Of a stretch of DNA of 64,000 nucleotides, positions 1-9,211 are shown one piece after another. Where the stretch lies: NCBI GenBank assembly GCA_007713455.1, contig VMRT01000010.1, forward strand, positions 124,001 to 188,000, in the 5' to 3' direction. Within the stretch, counting starts at the first letter, position 1. Each line of letters starts with the position of its first letter. Below the pieces are notes generated by a model. It was not told where the DNA came from, made no database searches, and saw only the letters and a list, made by a program, of their open reading frames with translations. This DNA is from Pseudomonas sp. (GTDB taxonomy: Bacteria; Pseudomonadota; Gammaproteobacteria; Pseudomonadales; Pseudomonadaceae). A program made the position numbers and the translations under genes.

Positions 1-1
1 C

Positions 2-1078
2 GAGCGCCACGTTGGCAGCCAGCTGCGCCAGCAGTGCGGCGCCGCCGGTATTTCGCTGAAAACACCGGAAGTCGAAGTGCGCATGGAGATCCGCGACCAG
101 CGCCTGTTCGTCGTGCACGAGCAGCATGACGGCATCGGCGGCTACCCGCTGGGTGCGCTGGAGCAGACCCTGGTATTGATGTCCGGTGGTTTCGATTCCA
201 CTGTCGCCGCCTATCAGATGATGCGCCGTGGGCTGATGACGCATTTTTGCTTCTTCAATCTCGGCGGGCGCGCCCACGAGCTGGGCGTGATGGAAGTCGC
301 TCATTATCTGTGGAAGAAGTACGGCAGCTCGCACCGTGTGCTGTTCATCAGCGTGCCGTTCGAGGAAGTGGTCGGCGAAATCCTGCAGAAGGTCGACAAC
401 AGCCAGATGGGTGTTGTCCTCAAGCGCATGATGCTGCGCGTCTCGACGCAGATCGCCGAGCGCCTGCACATCGACGCGCTGGTCACCGGCGAGGCGATCT
501 CGCAGGTCTCCAGCCAGACCCTGCCGAATCTCTCGGTAATCGACTCGGCCACCGACATGCTGGTGCTGCGCCCGCTGATCGCCAGCCACAAGCAGGACAT
601 CATCGACACCGCCTTCGAGATTGGCAGCGCCGAGTTTGCCAAGAACATGCCCGAGTACTGCGGCGTGATCTCGGTGAACCCGACCACCAAGGCCAAGCGC
701 TATCGTATAGAGCACGAAGAAAAGCAGTTCGACATGGCTATCCTGGAACGTGCGCTGGCGAATGCCCGCCAGGTCGCCATCGACCGCGTGATCGACGAGC
801 TGGGCCAGGATTTGCAGGTGGAAGAAGTCGTCGAGCCGAGCGCTGGCCAGGTCATCCTCGACATTCGTCACCCCGACAGCACCGAGGACGAACCGCTCGA
901 GCTGCCGGGCATCGAAGTTCAGACGCTACCCTTCTATGCGCTGAACAACCGCTTCAAGGAGCTGGATGAAAACCGCCAGTACCTGCTGTATTGCGACAAA
1001 GGTGTCATGAGCCGCCTGCATGCTCACCATCTGCTGAGCGAGGGGCATGTCAATGTACGCGTCTATCGTCCGGCCTGA
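2..1078 (+). CDS. thiI: tRNA 4-thiouridine synthase ThiI, 3' part (5' end outside window)
   Basis: ThiI transfers sulfur to uridine 8 of tRNA and to ThiS for thiamine thiazole synthesis. The frame is open from base 2, so the gene begins upstream of the window and only its C-terminal about 358 residues are present. Visible are the PP-loop SGGFDST of the adenylating domain, the PEYCGVIS cysteine, and a C-terminal rhodanese-like domain ending [14 protein letters not shown], whose Cys is the expected persulfide carrier. Both cysteines known to be needed in the E. coli enzyme are kept. The stop is TGA at 1076-1078, followed by 167 bases before typA. Confidence 0.95.
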   Translation, partial: ERHVGSQLRQQCGAAGISLKTPEVEVRMEIRDQRLFVVHEQHDGIGGYPLGALEQTLVLMSGGFDSTVAAYQMMRRGLMTHFCFFNLGGRAHELGVMEVAHYLWKKYGSSHRVLFISVPFEEVVGEILQKVDNSQMGVVLKRMMLRVSTQIAERLHIDALVTGEAISQVSSQTLPNLSVIDSATDMLVLRPLIASHKQDIIDTAFEIGSAEFAKNMPEYCGVISVNPTTKAKRYRIEHEEKQFDMAILERALANARQVAIDRVIDELGQDLQVEEVVEPSAGQVILDIRHPDSTEDEPLELPGIEVQTLPFYALNNRFKELDENRQYLLYCDKGVMSRLHAHHLLSEGHVNVRVYRPA

Positions 1079-1245
1079 CTCATCGGTGAAACAGCCGGGG
1101 CTGCTTGGCGGCAGCATCCGCCACCGCCCTCCCGACCGGCACTGATCGCAAGGCCAGGCCGTACAACCCTCGGACAGACTGTCTTCGTCCGGACTACTTC
1201 CAGCTTCCAGCCTCAGCTTGAAGCTATCTACAGAGAAAAGAATCA

Positions 1246-3066
1246 GTGATCGAGAATCTACGCAACATCGCCATCATCGCCCACGTCGACCATGGTAAGA
1301 CCACCCTCGTCGACAAGCTGCTGCGTCTGTCCGGCACCCTGGACCGCAAGGAGCTGGAAAACGAGCGCGTGATGGACTCCAACGACCAGGAAAAGGAACG
1401 CGGCATCACCATCCTGGCGAAGAACACCGCGCTGAAGTGGAACGGCTACAACATCAACATCGTCGACACCCCCGGCCACGCCGACTTCGGCGGTGAAGTC
1501 GAGCGCGTGATGAGTATGGTCGACTCCGTACTGCTGGTGGTCGACGCTCAGGACGGCCCCATGCCGCAGACCCGCTTCGTGACCCAGAAGGCGTTCAAGG
1601 CCGGCCTGCGTCCGATCGTCGTGGTGAACAAGATCGACCGTCCGGGCGCGCGTCCTGACTGGGTTATCGATCAGATCTTCGACCTGTTCGACAACCTCGG
1701 CGCCACCGACGAGCAGCTGGACTTCCCGATCGTCTACGCCAGTGCCCTGAACGGCATCGCCGGCATGGACCACGAGAAGATGGACGACAACATGGATGCC
1801 CTGTTCCAGGCCATCATCGACCACGTTCCGTCGCCGAAAGTAGACCTCGACGGTCCTTTCCAGATGCAGATCTCGCAGCTGGACTACAACAGCTTCCTCG
1901 GCGTGATCGGCATCGGCCGCATCGCTCGCGGCACCATCAAGGCCAACAGCCCGGTTACCGCCATCGGTGCTGACGGCAAGAAGCGCAACGGCCGCATCCT
2001 GAAGATCATGGGCCACTCCGGTCTGCAGCGCGTTGAAGTCCAGGAAGCCGAAGCTGGCGACATCGTCTGCGTATCCGGCATGGACGAGCTGTACATCTCC
2101 GACACCCTGTGCGACCAGAACGCCGTCGAGGCCCTGCCGCCGCTGACCGTCGACCAGCCGACCGTGAGCATGACCTTCCAGGTCAACGACTCGCCGTTCG
2201 CCGGCAAGGAAGGCAAGTTCGTCACCAGCCGCAACATCAAGGACCGTCTGGAGAAGGAACTGCTGCACAACGTCGCCCTGCGCGTCGAGCCAGGCGACAG
2301 CCCTGAGAAGTTCAAGGTTTCCGGCCGTGGCGAGCTGCACCTGTCGGTGCTGATCGAAACCATGCGTCGTGAAGGCTTCGAGTTGGCCGTTGGCCGTCCG
2401 GAAGTGGTGATCATCGAGAACGAGGCCGGCGACAAGCAGGAGCCGTACGAGAACGTCACCATCGACATCGAAGAGCAGCATCAGGGTCCGGTAATGGAGC
2501 AGATGGGTCTGCGCAAGGGCGACCTGAGCAACATGGTTCCGGATGGCAAGGGCCGTGTCCGCCTGGAATACACCATCCCGGCGCGTGGCCTGATCGGCTT
2601 CCGTAACAACTTCCTGACCATGACCTCGGGTAGCGGCATCCTGACCTCGACCTTCAGTCACTACGGCCCGATCAAGGCCGGCGAAGTGACCAACCGCCAG
2701 AACGGCGTGCTGGTTTCGATGGCTACCGGTACCGCACTGACCTACTCGCTGGAAACCCTGCAGGCGCGCGGCAAGCTGTTCCTGGCGCCGGGCGACGAGA
2801 TCTACGAAGGCCAGCTGTGCGGCATCAACAGCCGTGACAACGACCTGGTGCTCAACCCCACCAAGGGCAAGAAGCTCGACAACATGCGCGCTTCCGGCAA
2901 GGACGAAGTCATCGCCCTGGTTCCGCCGATCAAGTTCACCCTCGAGCAGGCGCTGGAATTCATCGCCGACGACGAGCTGGTGGAAGTGACGCCGAAGTCG
3001 ATCCGCCTGCGCAAGAAGTACCTCAACGAGAACGACCGCAAGCGCTTCGAGCGCAGCAAGGTCTAA
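1246..3066 (+). CDS. typA: Ribosome-associated GTPase TypA/BipA
   Basis: Translational GTPase of the EF-G-like family that binds 70S ribosomes and affects ribosome assembly, stress and cold adaptation. The 606-residue product has the family's usual length. It starts at GTG 1246 ([20 protein letters not shown]), with the P-loop [10 protein letters not shown]2 RGITI, G3 [10 protein letters not shown] and G4 [12 protein letters not shown], followed by the EF-G-like domains II, III and V and the TypA-specific C-terminal domain rich in basic residues ([19 protein letters not shown]). A hairpin terminator follows directly. Segments of this gene recur as a decayed copy at 8828-9168. Confidence 0.97.
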   Translation: MIENLRNIAIIAHVDHGKTTLVDKLLRLSGTLDRKELENERVMDSNDQEKERGITILAKNTALKWNGYNINIVDTPGHADFGGEVERVMSMVDSVLLVVDAQDGPMPQTRFVTQKAFKAGLRPIVVVNKIDRPGARPDWVIDQIFDLFDNLGATDEQLDFPIVYASALNGIAGMDHEKMDDNMDALFQAIIDHVPSPKVDLDGPFQMQISQLDYNSFLGVIGIGRIARGTIKANSPVTAIGADGKKRNGRILKIMGHSGLQRVEVQEAEAGDIVCVSGMDELYISDTLCDQNAVEALPPLTVDQPTVSMTFQVNDSPFAGKEGKFVTSRNIKDRLEKELLHNVALRVEPGDSPEKFKVSGRGELHLSVLIETMRREGFELAVGRPEVVIIENEAGDKQEPYENVTIDIEEQHQGPVMEQMGLRKGDLSNMVPDGKGRVRLEYTIPARGLIGFRNNFLTMTSGSGILTSTFSHYGPIKAGEVTNRQNGVLVSMATGTALTYSLETLQARGKLFLAPGDEIYEGQLCGINSRDNDLVLNPTKGKKLDNMRASGKDEVIALVPPIKFTLEQALEFIADDELVEVTPKSIRLRKKYLNENDRKRFERSKV

Positions 3067-3084
3067 ACACTGTTGCAGTAAGAC

Positions 3085-3114
3085 AAAGGCGCCTTCGGGC
3101 GCCTTTGTTGTTTT
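3085..3114 (+). terminator. Intrinsic terminator of typA
   Basis: AAAGGCGCC, loop TTCG, GGCGCCTTT, followed by GTTGTTTT. It lies 18 bases after the typA stop. Almost the same hairpin recurs at 9188-9211 after the typA relic. Confidence 0.9.
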
Positions 3115-3274
3115 AGGCTTGATTGCAATCCAGGCGGTGCCTGGCCTTAGATCCTATGGGGCATGGTTTTGATCAAAGGAGCGAATGGCAGGCTGGCATC
3201 AACACTTCGGTCGGGCCTTGGGCAGCGCTTCTCTAGTAGGTAGCAGCGCCAATTACAGAGTAATGCCGGTACCG

Positions 3275-3800
3275 TCAGGCCAAGACCGATCCAGGGGGCC
3301 AGCCAACGTCAGCAAGCGCAATGACGAGCCCGCCGATAGCCGCACCCAGGCCCATCCCAAGGTGCCTCACCGAGGTGTTCAGGGAGGCTCCGGTACTGCT
3401 GCTGGCTGGGGCGCTATGGAGCCGGAAGCTTTGCACGACCGGAGAAACCATACAGCTGATGGTCTCCAGGGCATCACGCTCGGGATGAAGATGGCGCTGT
3501 GCAAGCTCAGCGGAATGTCGCAGTGCCAGGCAGAAGGTGAGAAAAATCACCATGGCTAGACGAGGCCGACGCGCTCGGCCAGCCGGTTGCCCAGATAGCC
3601 GCCCAGAGCCGCCAGGCCGATCAGCAAGGGCAGTCCGCTCACCGTGGAAACGTCGGTCGTTCCAAGCATCGTCGCTAGATACGGCGTGAAATAGAGGATG
3701 AGATGTCCACCGAGCAGCAAGATAGAGACGGCCTGCGCCAGCTAGCGCGGTCGATGGCTCAGTTGTCTCAGAAAACCGCGCGACCAGCAGGGTGCTAGAA
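3275..3800 (-). pseudogene. Decayed MFS transporter, C-terminal half
   Basis: Minus-strand reading gives recognisable transmembrane segments of a drug/sugar-efflux type major facilitator protein. From about 3800 it reads RGFLRQLSHRPR, a TAG stop (3744-3742), AQAVSILLLGGHLILYFTPY and then GLAALGGYLGNRLAERVGLV, ending in a second TAG (3558-3556). A neighbouring frame continues with TGASLNTSVRHLGMGLGAAI. Two in-frame stops, a frame change and loss of the N-terminal half show it is broken. The exact ends are uncertain. It lies downstream of, and on the same strand as, the four-gene accessory operon. Confidence 0.7.
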
Positions 3801-3893
3801 CGGCTGTCGGGTATGGGGCTTGCGGTGCACGCTCCGCTCTCGCCGCTGCGCGGCGAAAGACGGAACTGGCTACCCAGGCCGTGCCGCGTCGCT

Positions 3894-5096
3894 TCAGAGT
3901 AGTGCCCAGTGCTGCGCTGCCTGCCATCCCAGCGAGGCGATGGACAACACGGTGGCGCCGACGAGCACCAGGCGCTGATGCGACAGGCTCAACGCTTGCT
4001 TGGCCACCAGAGCGCTCAGATGGTCGGCCAACTGCTCCTGTGAATTCGTCAGGTTTTCACGCTGGCTTTCGAGTGACCGGACCAGGGATTCTTCCATTGC
4101 CGCTGAGCGATGCTTGACGTCGGCTTCGTGGGCTTCGATTCGTTCCTGCATGCTGTGGCTATGAGCCAGCTGCCACTGGTCCTGCCTTTCAGCCTGGGCG
4201 GCATGCTGTTCGCTCAGCGTAGCGATGCGGCTGTCCTGTGAGGCAGCTCGTTCGCTCTGTTGCACCTCGAACGCTTGTGCATCCTGCAGAAGCTGCTTGT
4301 GAAACGTCTGGTTTTCCTCTGCCAGTTGGGTGAACTCGGTGCGGTTCTGCTGCGCCTGTACGTCCATCGCATCGGCCAGGCGCCTTTCGTTTTCCACCTG
4401 GCGCCGCTCCACCTCATCGAGCCCCGCCGCCAAGCGATTCAGACAGTGCTTTTCAACTTCCTCCATCTGCTGTTCCAGGTTGTTGCGCAATGCCTGGCCG
4501 GCGCTGTCGATCCGCTGTTCGGCTTCGGTCACGAGACGTACGCAGCCCACCAGTTTCTGTGCCTGCTCCTGAGTCAGGCCCTTGGCTTCCAGAAGTCCCT
4601 GATTCGCGGCATTGATCGCGTCCTGTTGTTCGCCCAGCTGAATCTGTTGCGCAAGGATTCTCTCGTTCTGCGCCTGGAGTTCTTCAGCCTGCTTCTTCAG
4701 CAGATTCTGCTGTTGCAACAGCAGAATCTGCTGGTCGCTCAGTACCTTTGAGATGGCGGTGTTGACCACCAGTAACTGGGACGATTTCTGCGTCAGTTGA
4801 CCGATCGAGGCGTTGAGGTCCAACTGTGCTTCCTGGATCTTGTCGCTGCGACCGTAGAACCAGTTGCCGACGAAGTTTCCCTCTTTTTTCTCCTGCCTGA
4901 GCTTGGCCAGGCGCTTGGCTTCGGACTGGACCTTCTGCTGGTCGTCGTTGAGGCCGTGCAGCAGTTCCTTGATGTTGCTCTGCTGGATGATTCGCTCGGG
5001 CACGCTCAGGTTGGAAAATGCCTGCACGATCTGCAGTTCTTGGGAGTTTTCCGCGCCGGACTTGGTGACGGCGGGCGCTGTGGTTTCGAGGGGCAT
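3894..5096 (-). CDS. Long coiled-coil protein with C-terminal membrane anchor
   Basis: I do not recognise a named family. The 400-residue product is rich in Gln, Glu, Lys and Ala with continuous heptad-like helix from about residue 55 to 370 (for example LLLQQQNLLKKQAEELQAQN). It ends in one hydrophobic segment near residues 376-395 (LVLVGATVLSIASLGWQAA), so it should be a tail-anchored rod facing the cytoplasm. No signal peptide is visible. It is the last gene of the operon, 87 bases after the HNH-like membrane protein, and could be its structural partner. Function is unknown; signal-transducing or scaffold roles are only inference from shape. Confidence 0.75.
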   Translation of the reverse strand: MPLETTAPAVTKSGAENSQELQIVQAFSNLSVPERIIQQSNIKELLHGLNDDQQKVQSEAKRLAKLRQEKKEGNFVGNWFYGRSDKIQEAQLDLNASIGQLTQKSSQLLVVNTAISKVLSDQQILLLQQQNLLKKQAEELQAQNERILAQQIQLGEQQDAINAANQGLLEAKGLTQEQAQKLVGCVRLVTEAEQRIDSAGQALRNNLEQQMEEVEKHCLNRLAAGLDEVERRQVENERRLADAMDVQAQQNRTEFTQLAEENQTFHKQLLQDAQAFEVQQSERAASQDSRIATLSEQHAAQAERQDQWQLAHSHSMQERIEAHEADVKHRSAAMEESLVRSLESQRENLTNSQEQLADHLSALVAKQALSLSHQRLVLVGATVLSIASLGWQAAQHWALL

Positions 5097-5183
5097 TGGC
5101 TGTCCTGTCGAGGCTGCATGGGTTGGGGCGGTCGAATACGCGGTGCATCACGCCCTTCGCGCGATGAGCCCGCGTGGGCTGGT

Positions 5184-6842
5184 TCAGAGGGGTTTCAGGA
5201 ATTCTTCGATTTCTGCCTGGCTCTCGTTGATGTAATTGATCATGCGTCGGCTTTTCTCGACCTGTTCTCGGGTGCTGGCCACGGCGCTGTCGAGGCTGGC
5301 CAGTGCTGCGGCTGATGCAATGCCTGCATTGCCCAAGGTTGCGCCCGTCTGGCGGTACAGCTCGATCGATTGGGTATAGCGCTCGACATTGCCGAGCGAC
5401 GCTTCGGATAGCGTCACCAGTTCGGCGGCAAAGACCTCTCGCCTCGCTGCATCTGCTATCAGTTCGTCGAGCAGGCGCTCCCCCCGGGCATGGCGATCGA
5501 AGAGGCAGTCGATCTGGTACGCCAGAAACGCCGACAGCAGGCCGCTGGCGATGCCTACCAGCACGGGCGTGAGCAAGTCGGCGAAGGGCTTGAGAAAGGG
5601 AATGGTGGCCATGAAGGTGGCGACAGTTTCCGACAGCAGGATGCCCACCGAACTGATCACCACGGTGCCGAGAAGCTTGAGGCCTTCCTGCAGGGCCTGG
5701 GCCTGGGTCATGTGTGCAGGTGGAAAGAGCATCATCCTGGCCGCACGGAACAGGCCAAGCAGGCCTTCGCGGATCATGCTGACGAAGCGCTTGGCGGTGG
5801 ACAGGAAGTTGTTCAGCAGGAAGGTCAGCAGGTTGCTGACGAAACCGCTGACACCACCCTGGATCATCTGCGAGAGCGCCGTCGGCACCTTCCGTGCCAC
5901 CTGTTCGGCCACATGCATCAGGCGCTGGCTGATCTTCCTCAAAAGCGACTCACCCAGTTCGACGCCATGCCGGATGAGCGCTTTCACCTCGTTGAACAGA
6001 GCGTTGACCAACTCGGTCAGCAACATGCCAAGCGCTTGGCGAGCCCCCATCAAAGCGGCCTGTTTGCCGCCCGTAGCAAGCAGCTCCGTGGCCTGCTTCT
6101 TGAGCAGTGCCCGGTTCGCCGTGCTATCGATGTGCTTGCGGGCAGTATCGTGTTTTTCCTGGATCAGTTCCTCATCCGCGCCGAATTTCTGCGCGTTGGT
6201 TTCGCCGTTCTCACGTTCCTTGGCAGCCCACTCGCGCAGGTCCTCGTCGCCTTTCGACCCGTTGAGGGGCTGGTTGGTAAGGGCCAGGTTCTCATCGCTG
6301 TTGACCACTTCACGAATGCGGCTGACGTCTACGGTCTCGCCGTCCTCGGACACCTGCCCAAGTGCGAGATGCATTTTGGGGTCACTGTGCGTTTCCGAAA
6401 TGGAGACGACGTGATCCAGTTCGGCACGCGCTTCTTCGCCGTTCTTCAGCTCCACTGTGCCGTCGGCGCGCACGGTTTGTCCGGTGTACTCGTCCCGGGA
6501 TTGGGCTATCCGCTCGTCGCGCTTGTCATTCCAGGTTTTTCCGCCTGCCGTATCGGCGTTTTCCTGCGTCTTGATCTCGTACTCCGCGCGTACCTGCTTG
6601 TCGTACTTCTTGCGCGAGTGTTCGTGGAGTTTCTTGTCGGAGTCGGTAGCGACGTAGTCGTCGTCTTCGCGCGCGAAGTTATGAAGCGTGGTGACGTTCC
6701 CGCCGTTGCGGTCGACGTCCTTGAACATGGCGGTGGACAGGCCGAACGTGCCGATGACTTGGGAAAGTACCTGCTGCTGGCAGTCGTCGAACAGCTTCTG
6801 CAGGCGCTGCTCGCGCGTCATCGTGGTGAGCGTAGGTTCCAT
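5184..6842 (-). CDS. HNH-like nuclease domain fused to a multi-helix membrane domain
   Basis: 552 residues, not a family I can name. The N-terminal third is highly charged and contains an HNH-like signature: ELDHVVSISETH (Asp143-His144), NSDENLALTN around Asn185, and LNGSKGD (Asn194, Lys197). This is the usual DH...N...N/HxxK layout of HNH/HNN endonucleases. Residues 260-450 are helical and amphipathic to hydrophobic, with likely membrane segments near 330-350, 386-410 and 422-445. The C-terminus is helical. It starts 10 bases after the SUKH-like gene, so the two are probably co-translated. A membrane-tethered nuclease paired with an immunity-type protein suggests a toxin or abortive-infection role. 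This is inference. Confidence 0.7.
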   Translation of the reverse strand: MEPTLTTMTREQRLQKLFDDCQQQVLSQVIGTFGLSTAMFKDVDRNGGNVTTLHNFAREDDDYVATDSDKKLHEHSRKKYDKQVRAEYEIKTQENADTAGGKTWNDKRDERIAQSRDEYTGQTVRADGTVELKNGEEARAELDHVVSISETHSDPKMHLALGQVSEDGETVDVSRIREVVNSDENLALTNQPLNGSKGDEDLREWAAKERENGETNAQKFGADEELIQEKHDTARKHIDSTANRALLKKQATELLATGGKQAALMGARQALGMLLTELVNALFNEVKALIRHGVELGESLLRKISQRLMHVAEQVARKVPTALSQMIQGGVSGFVSNLLTFLLNNFLSTAKRFVSMIREGLLGLFRAARMMLFPPAHMTQAQALQEGLKLLGTVVISSVGILLSETVATFMATIPFLKPFADLLTPVLVGIASGLLSAFLAYQIDCLFDRHARGERLLDELIADAARREVFAAELVTLSEASLGNVERYTQSIELYRQTGATLGNAGIASAAALASLDSAVASTREQVEKSRRMINYINESQAEIEEFLKPL

Positions 6843-6852
6843 GGGAGTTATC

Positions 6853-7362
6853 TCAGGCGGTCTTGCGCATGATGAAATTACCGAACCAGTCGGCGAAGGA
6901 GGGTGCGAGTAGCGTGCGCTGGGGCATGTCGTGAAGTACCTCGATCACCTGCCCGTAATGGCCCTGATCGGCCGGAGCGAGGTCCAGGCACAGATAATCG
7001 CCGCCGCCGTCGGAGGCGAAGGGCAGCCATGCCTTGTCCCACCAGGACGCTCTGATGCCGGTATCGGATTCGGGGGTACGCGCGGCGAAGTCACCACCTT
7101 CCAGCAGGGCCGTCCAGGCGGACCAGCTCAGCGTGATCTGCCGGCTCGAGAGGAATTCGTAGTCGTCGAACAGCCAGCCGGCCTGCCCACGCTGGCCATC
7201 ATGGACTTTCAGGCAGGCGGTGAAGTCAGCGGGCAAGGGCTTGCCCAGCAGCTGTTCCAGAGCCGCTATGGCGGTGTCGTCAGCCGGAGGGTTGAGGTCT
7301 GCCTGGCGAGCCGGGTCATATGTGGCCAGCCAGGCTTCCAGGTGTTGCCAGAGCTCGTTCAT
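6853..7362 (-). CDS. SMI1/KNR4 (SUKH) family protein
   Basis: 169 residues starting at ATG 7362, which overlaps the stop of the WYL gene (ATGA), so translation is coupled. An in-frame upstream extension exists but lacks typical coding character. SUKH features are the N-terminal helix with PADDTAIAALEQLLGKPLPA and DFTACLKVHDGQ, and the core strand motif WLPFASDGGGDYLCLDL, followed by GQVIEVLHD and SFADWFGNFI. Bacterial SUKH proteins are often immunity proteins against contact-dependent or polymorphic nuclease toxins. Here it lies directly upstream of an HNH-like membrane protein, which fits an immunity or accessory role. Confidence 0.8.
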   Translation of the reverse strand: MNELWQHLEAWLATYDPARQADLNPPADDTAIAALEQLLGKPLPADFTACLKVHDGQRGQAGWLFDDYEFLSSRQITLSWSAWTALLEGGDFAARTPESDTGIRASWWDKAWLPFASDGGGDYLCLDLAPADQGHYGQVIEVLHDMPQRTLLAPSFADWFGNFIMRKTA

Positions 7363-8390
7363 GGTGTTGCCTTGAGGGTCGGCGCCGTCGCTTCGTAGCG
7401 ACGACGCATCAGTTCCAGTTTGGAGCGGATCTGTGTTTGCCATACCGTCGGTTCGTGAACCTGGATGTTGTCGTTCAGCCCGAAGATCCACCAGAGCGTT
7501 TCCTGATCCTGCGGGACCCGAGCGCGCAGGCGCTGCCAGTCGCCCTCGGCAAGTGGTTCCAGGCTCTGGTCGGTGCTCAGCAGGGTTTCCTTGAGGAGCC
7601 AGGCGATCTGTGGTGACACGTCCGCTACCAGTTCCACATCGTCTATCAGGGGCGAGGCATTGAGGCCGTTTCGGATGTAATGGTCGACAACGAGGGGCTC
7701 GCTGCAATCGGCGGCGACCTCCAGGCATTCAGCCTGCTGAATGCGATGCATCGCGAACTGGCTAAGGTCGCCATAGCCGTCGACGGTGCCTATCAGGTAG
7801 CTGATGGAGTGACGGGAAACCAGGCCAGCGGGGTGCAGCAGCAGCTCCTTGCGCTCGGCCTTGCTCCGGCTGAGGTAGGAGACCCTGAGCCGCCGGCGCT
7901 CCAGCAGGGCGGTCGACACTTCTCGCCAGACAGCGGCATGCACCTGGGCGGGCAGCAGGGCCTTGTCGTTGGGATGGGCACGCACACGGCGCGCCCAGTG
8001 TGCGAGATCGTTCTGGCCGAGGTCTTCCAAGTAATTGCGTGCCTTGTTGAACTGCGGACCCAACAGATTGATGACCGACTGCGGCAGCAAGCTCTTCAGA
8101 TGACTTTCGGCCAGGACGAGCGCGAGTGCCGTCGACGGCTCCATGTCTCTGAGGTCGAGCGGGGTGTCCTTGGTGTGACTCCAGCGATAACGGCCACTAC
8201 TTTCATCACTGATCAGCGAGAAGGGGATGGAGAGTCGATTCAGGTCCCGCTGGACGGTGCGCAGATCCACCGAGAATCCACGCTCGTGCAGTTTTTCCAG
8301 CAGCGTGGGAGAGGAAACATATCTTGGGTATTCGGGAATCAGGCGCAACAAAGTGAACAACCTGAGTAGCGTATCCTCCGCTTCGGACAT
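7359..8390 (-). CDS. WYL-domain transcriptional regulator
   Basis: 343 residues. The N-terminus is a winged helix-turn-helix (LLEKLHERGFSVDLRTVQRD), the middle has a WYL-type Sm-like fold (LLHPAGLVSRHSISYLIGTV, with the WYL triad reading SYL), and the C-terminus resembles the WCX extension (LWWIFGLNDNIQVHEP). This architecture matches regulators such as BrxR and CapW that control phage-defence islands, where the WYL domain senses a ligand, probably nucleic acid. It is the first gene of the operon and probably autoregulates it. Its start is ATG 8390. Confidence 0.85.
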   Translation of the reverse strand: MSEAEDTLLRLFTLLRLIPEYPRYVSSPTLLEKLHERGFSVDLRTVQRDLNRLSIPFSLISDESSGRYRWSHTKDTPLDLRDMEPSTALALVLAESHLKSLLPQSVINLLGPQFNKARNYLEDLGQNDLAHWARRVRAHPNDKALLPAQVHAAVWREVSTALLERRRLRVSYLSRSKAERKELLLHPAGLVSRHSISYLIGTVDGYGDLSQFAMHRIQQAECLEVAADCSEPLVVDHYIRNGLNASPLIDDVELVADVSPQIAWLLKETLLSTDQSLEPLAEGDWQRLRARVPQDQETLWWIFGLNDNIQVHEPTVWQTQIRSKLELMRRRYEATAPTLKATP

Positions 8391-8517
8391 GGGTTACTAC
8401 CTTACATATTTCCTGTAACTGCCAGATACGTGACGCCACGAATATAGCCAGCTTATCCTGCTTGATGGCTACTCGCCATGATTCGTTTCAGCCGATGGTT
8501 TCCGCATTCCGCTGGCT

Positions 8518-8628
8518 TCATCTGGCGGACCACTTGTCCTTCTCCTTGAGCTGACGAAATTCGTCATGAAACGCATAGGCTTTGCGGAGAACTACAACGA
8601 GACCGATCATGGCATGAATGTTTTTCAT
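8518..8628 (-). CDS. Small hypothetical protein (36 aa)
   Basis: A short frame beginning MKNIHAMIGL and ending KEKDKWSAR. An AGAGGA ribosome-binding site lies 7 bases before ATG 8628. The N-terminal half is hydrophobic and the C-terminal half charged. It sits in the accessory block upstream of the WYL operon and on the same strand, separated by about 130 bases. No family recognised; coding status is supported only by the ribosome-binding site and composition. Confidence 0.4.
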   Translation of the reverse strand: MKNIHAMIGLVVVLRKAYAFHDEFRQLKEKDKWSAR

Positions 8629-8827
8629 GCTGGATTCCTCTGCTGGGTTTATGGCTGGTTGCGAGCCGAGCGGGTATTGGCAAGTGACAGCTGGCGCGTA
8701 GCCGTCATCTCTGACGGCGGGAGCCGGAATCAAGCATGGCGCAGCCGCACGACAGTTCATGTCGTGTTCGCGGGTTCCGTTGTTTGTCGGGCGGGGCGAT
8801 GGGCTTAACGCGTCGGCGACGTGTGGC

Positions 8828-9168
8828 GAATATTGCGATCATTCAGGCCCGTTTCGTGACCCAGAAGGCTTTCAAGCCCGGCTTGGTTCGATCGTCGTGG
8901 TGAACAAAATCTACCGTCTGGGCGCGCGACCTGACTGGGCCATATGCCAGATCTTCGACCTGTTCGACAACCTCGTCGCCACCGACGAGCCTCGACTTCC
9001 CGATCGTCTACGCCAGCCTCCGAACGGCATCGCCGGCATGGATCACGACAACATGGATGCTCATTGCTGACGACGAGGCTGGTTGAAGTGACGCCGAAGT
9101 CGATCCGCCTGCGCAAGAAGTACCTCAACGAGAACGACCGCAAGCGCTTCGAGCGTAGCAAGGTCTGA
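8828..9168 (+). pseudogene. Decayed second copy of typA (three fused segments)
   Basis: Reading in pieces gives TypA: ANIAII (matches the N-terminal NIAII), then [18 protein letters not shown] and [14 protein letters not shown] sequence from the G4 region (matching bases 1571-1803). This is fused to the last about 35 residues of TypA (from 9062, matching 2961-3066) ending RKRFERSKV and TGA. Single-base gaps break the frame and two large internal deletions are evident. The last 90 bases differ from typA at only a few positions. A matching terminator follows. Confidence 0.88.
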
Positions 9169-9187
9169 CACCGTTGCGAGACCACAG

Positions 9188-9211
9188 AAAGGCGCCTTCG
9201 GGCGCCTTTTT
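9188..9211 (+). terminator. Duplicate of the typA terminator
   Basis: AAAGGCGCC, TTCG, GGCGCCTTTTT, 19 bases after the stop of the typA relic. The stem is the same as at 3085-3106. Confidence 0.85.

Noticed and set aside
1258..2661. 467-codon open frame antisense to typA
   Set aside because: Shadow of a strongly biased GC-rich coding gene; no family pattern, rich in Val/Asp/His typical of antisense frames.
3110..3274. Gene at the left end of the island (frame from 3185 on the plus strand)
   Set aside because: The AAAGGAG before ATG 3185 looks like a start, but the translation has no coding character and runs opposite the MFS relic.
6932..8369. Plus-strand frames opposite the SUKH and WYL genes
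   Set aside because: Antisense shadows with no domain pattern; the minus-strand genes have clear family motifs and coupled starts.
8828..9168. Functional small TypA-like protein from the relic
   Set aside because: Frame is broken by single-base gaps and the GTPase P-loop is deleted.
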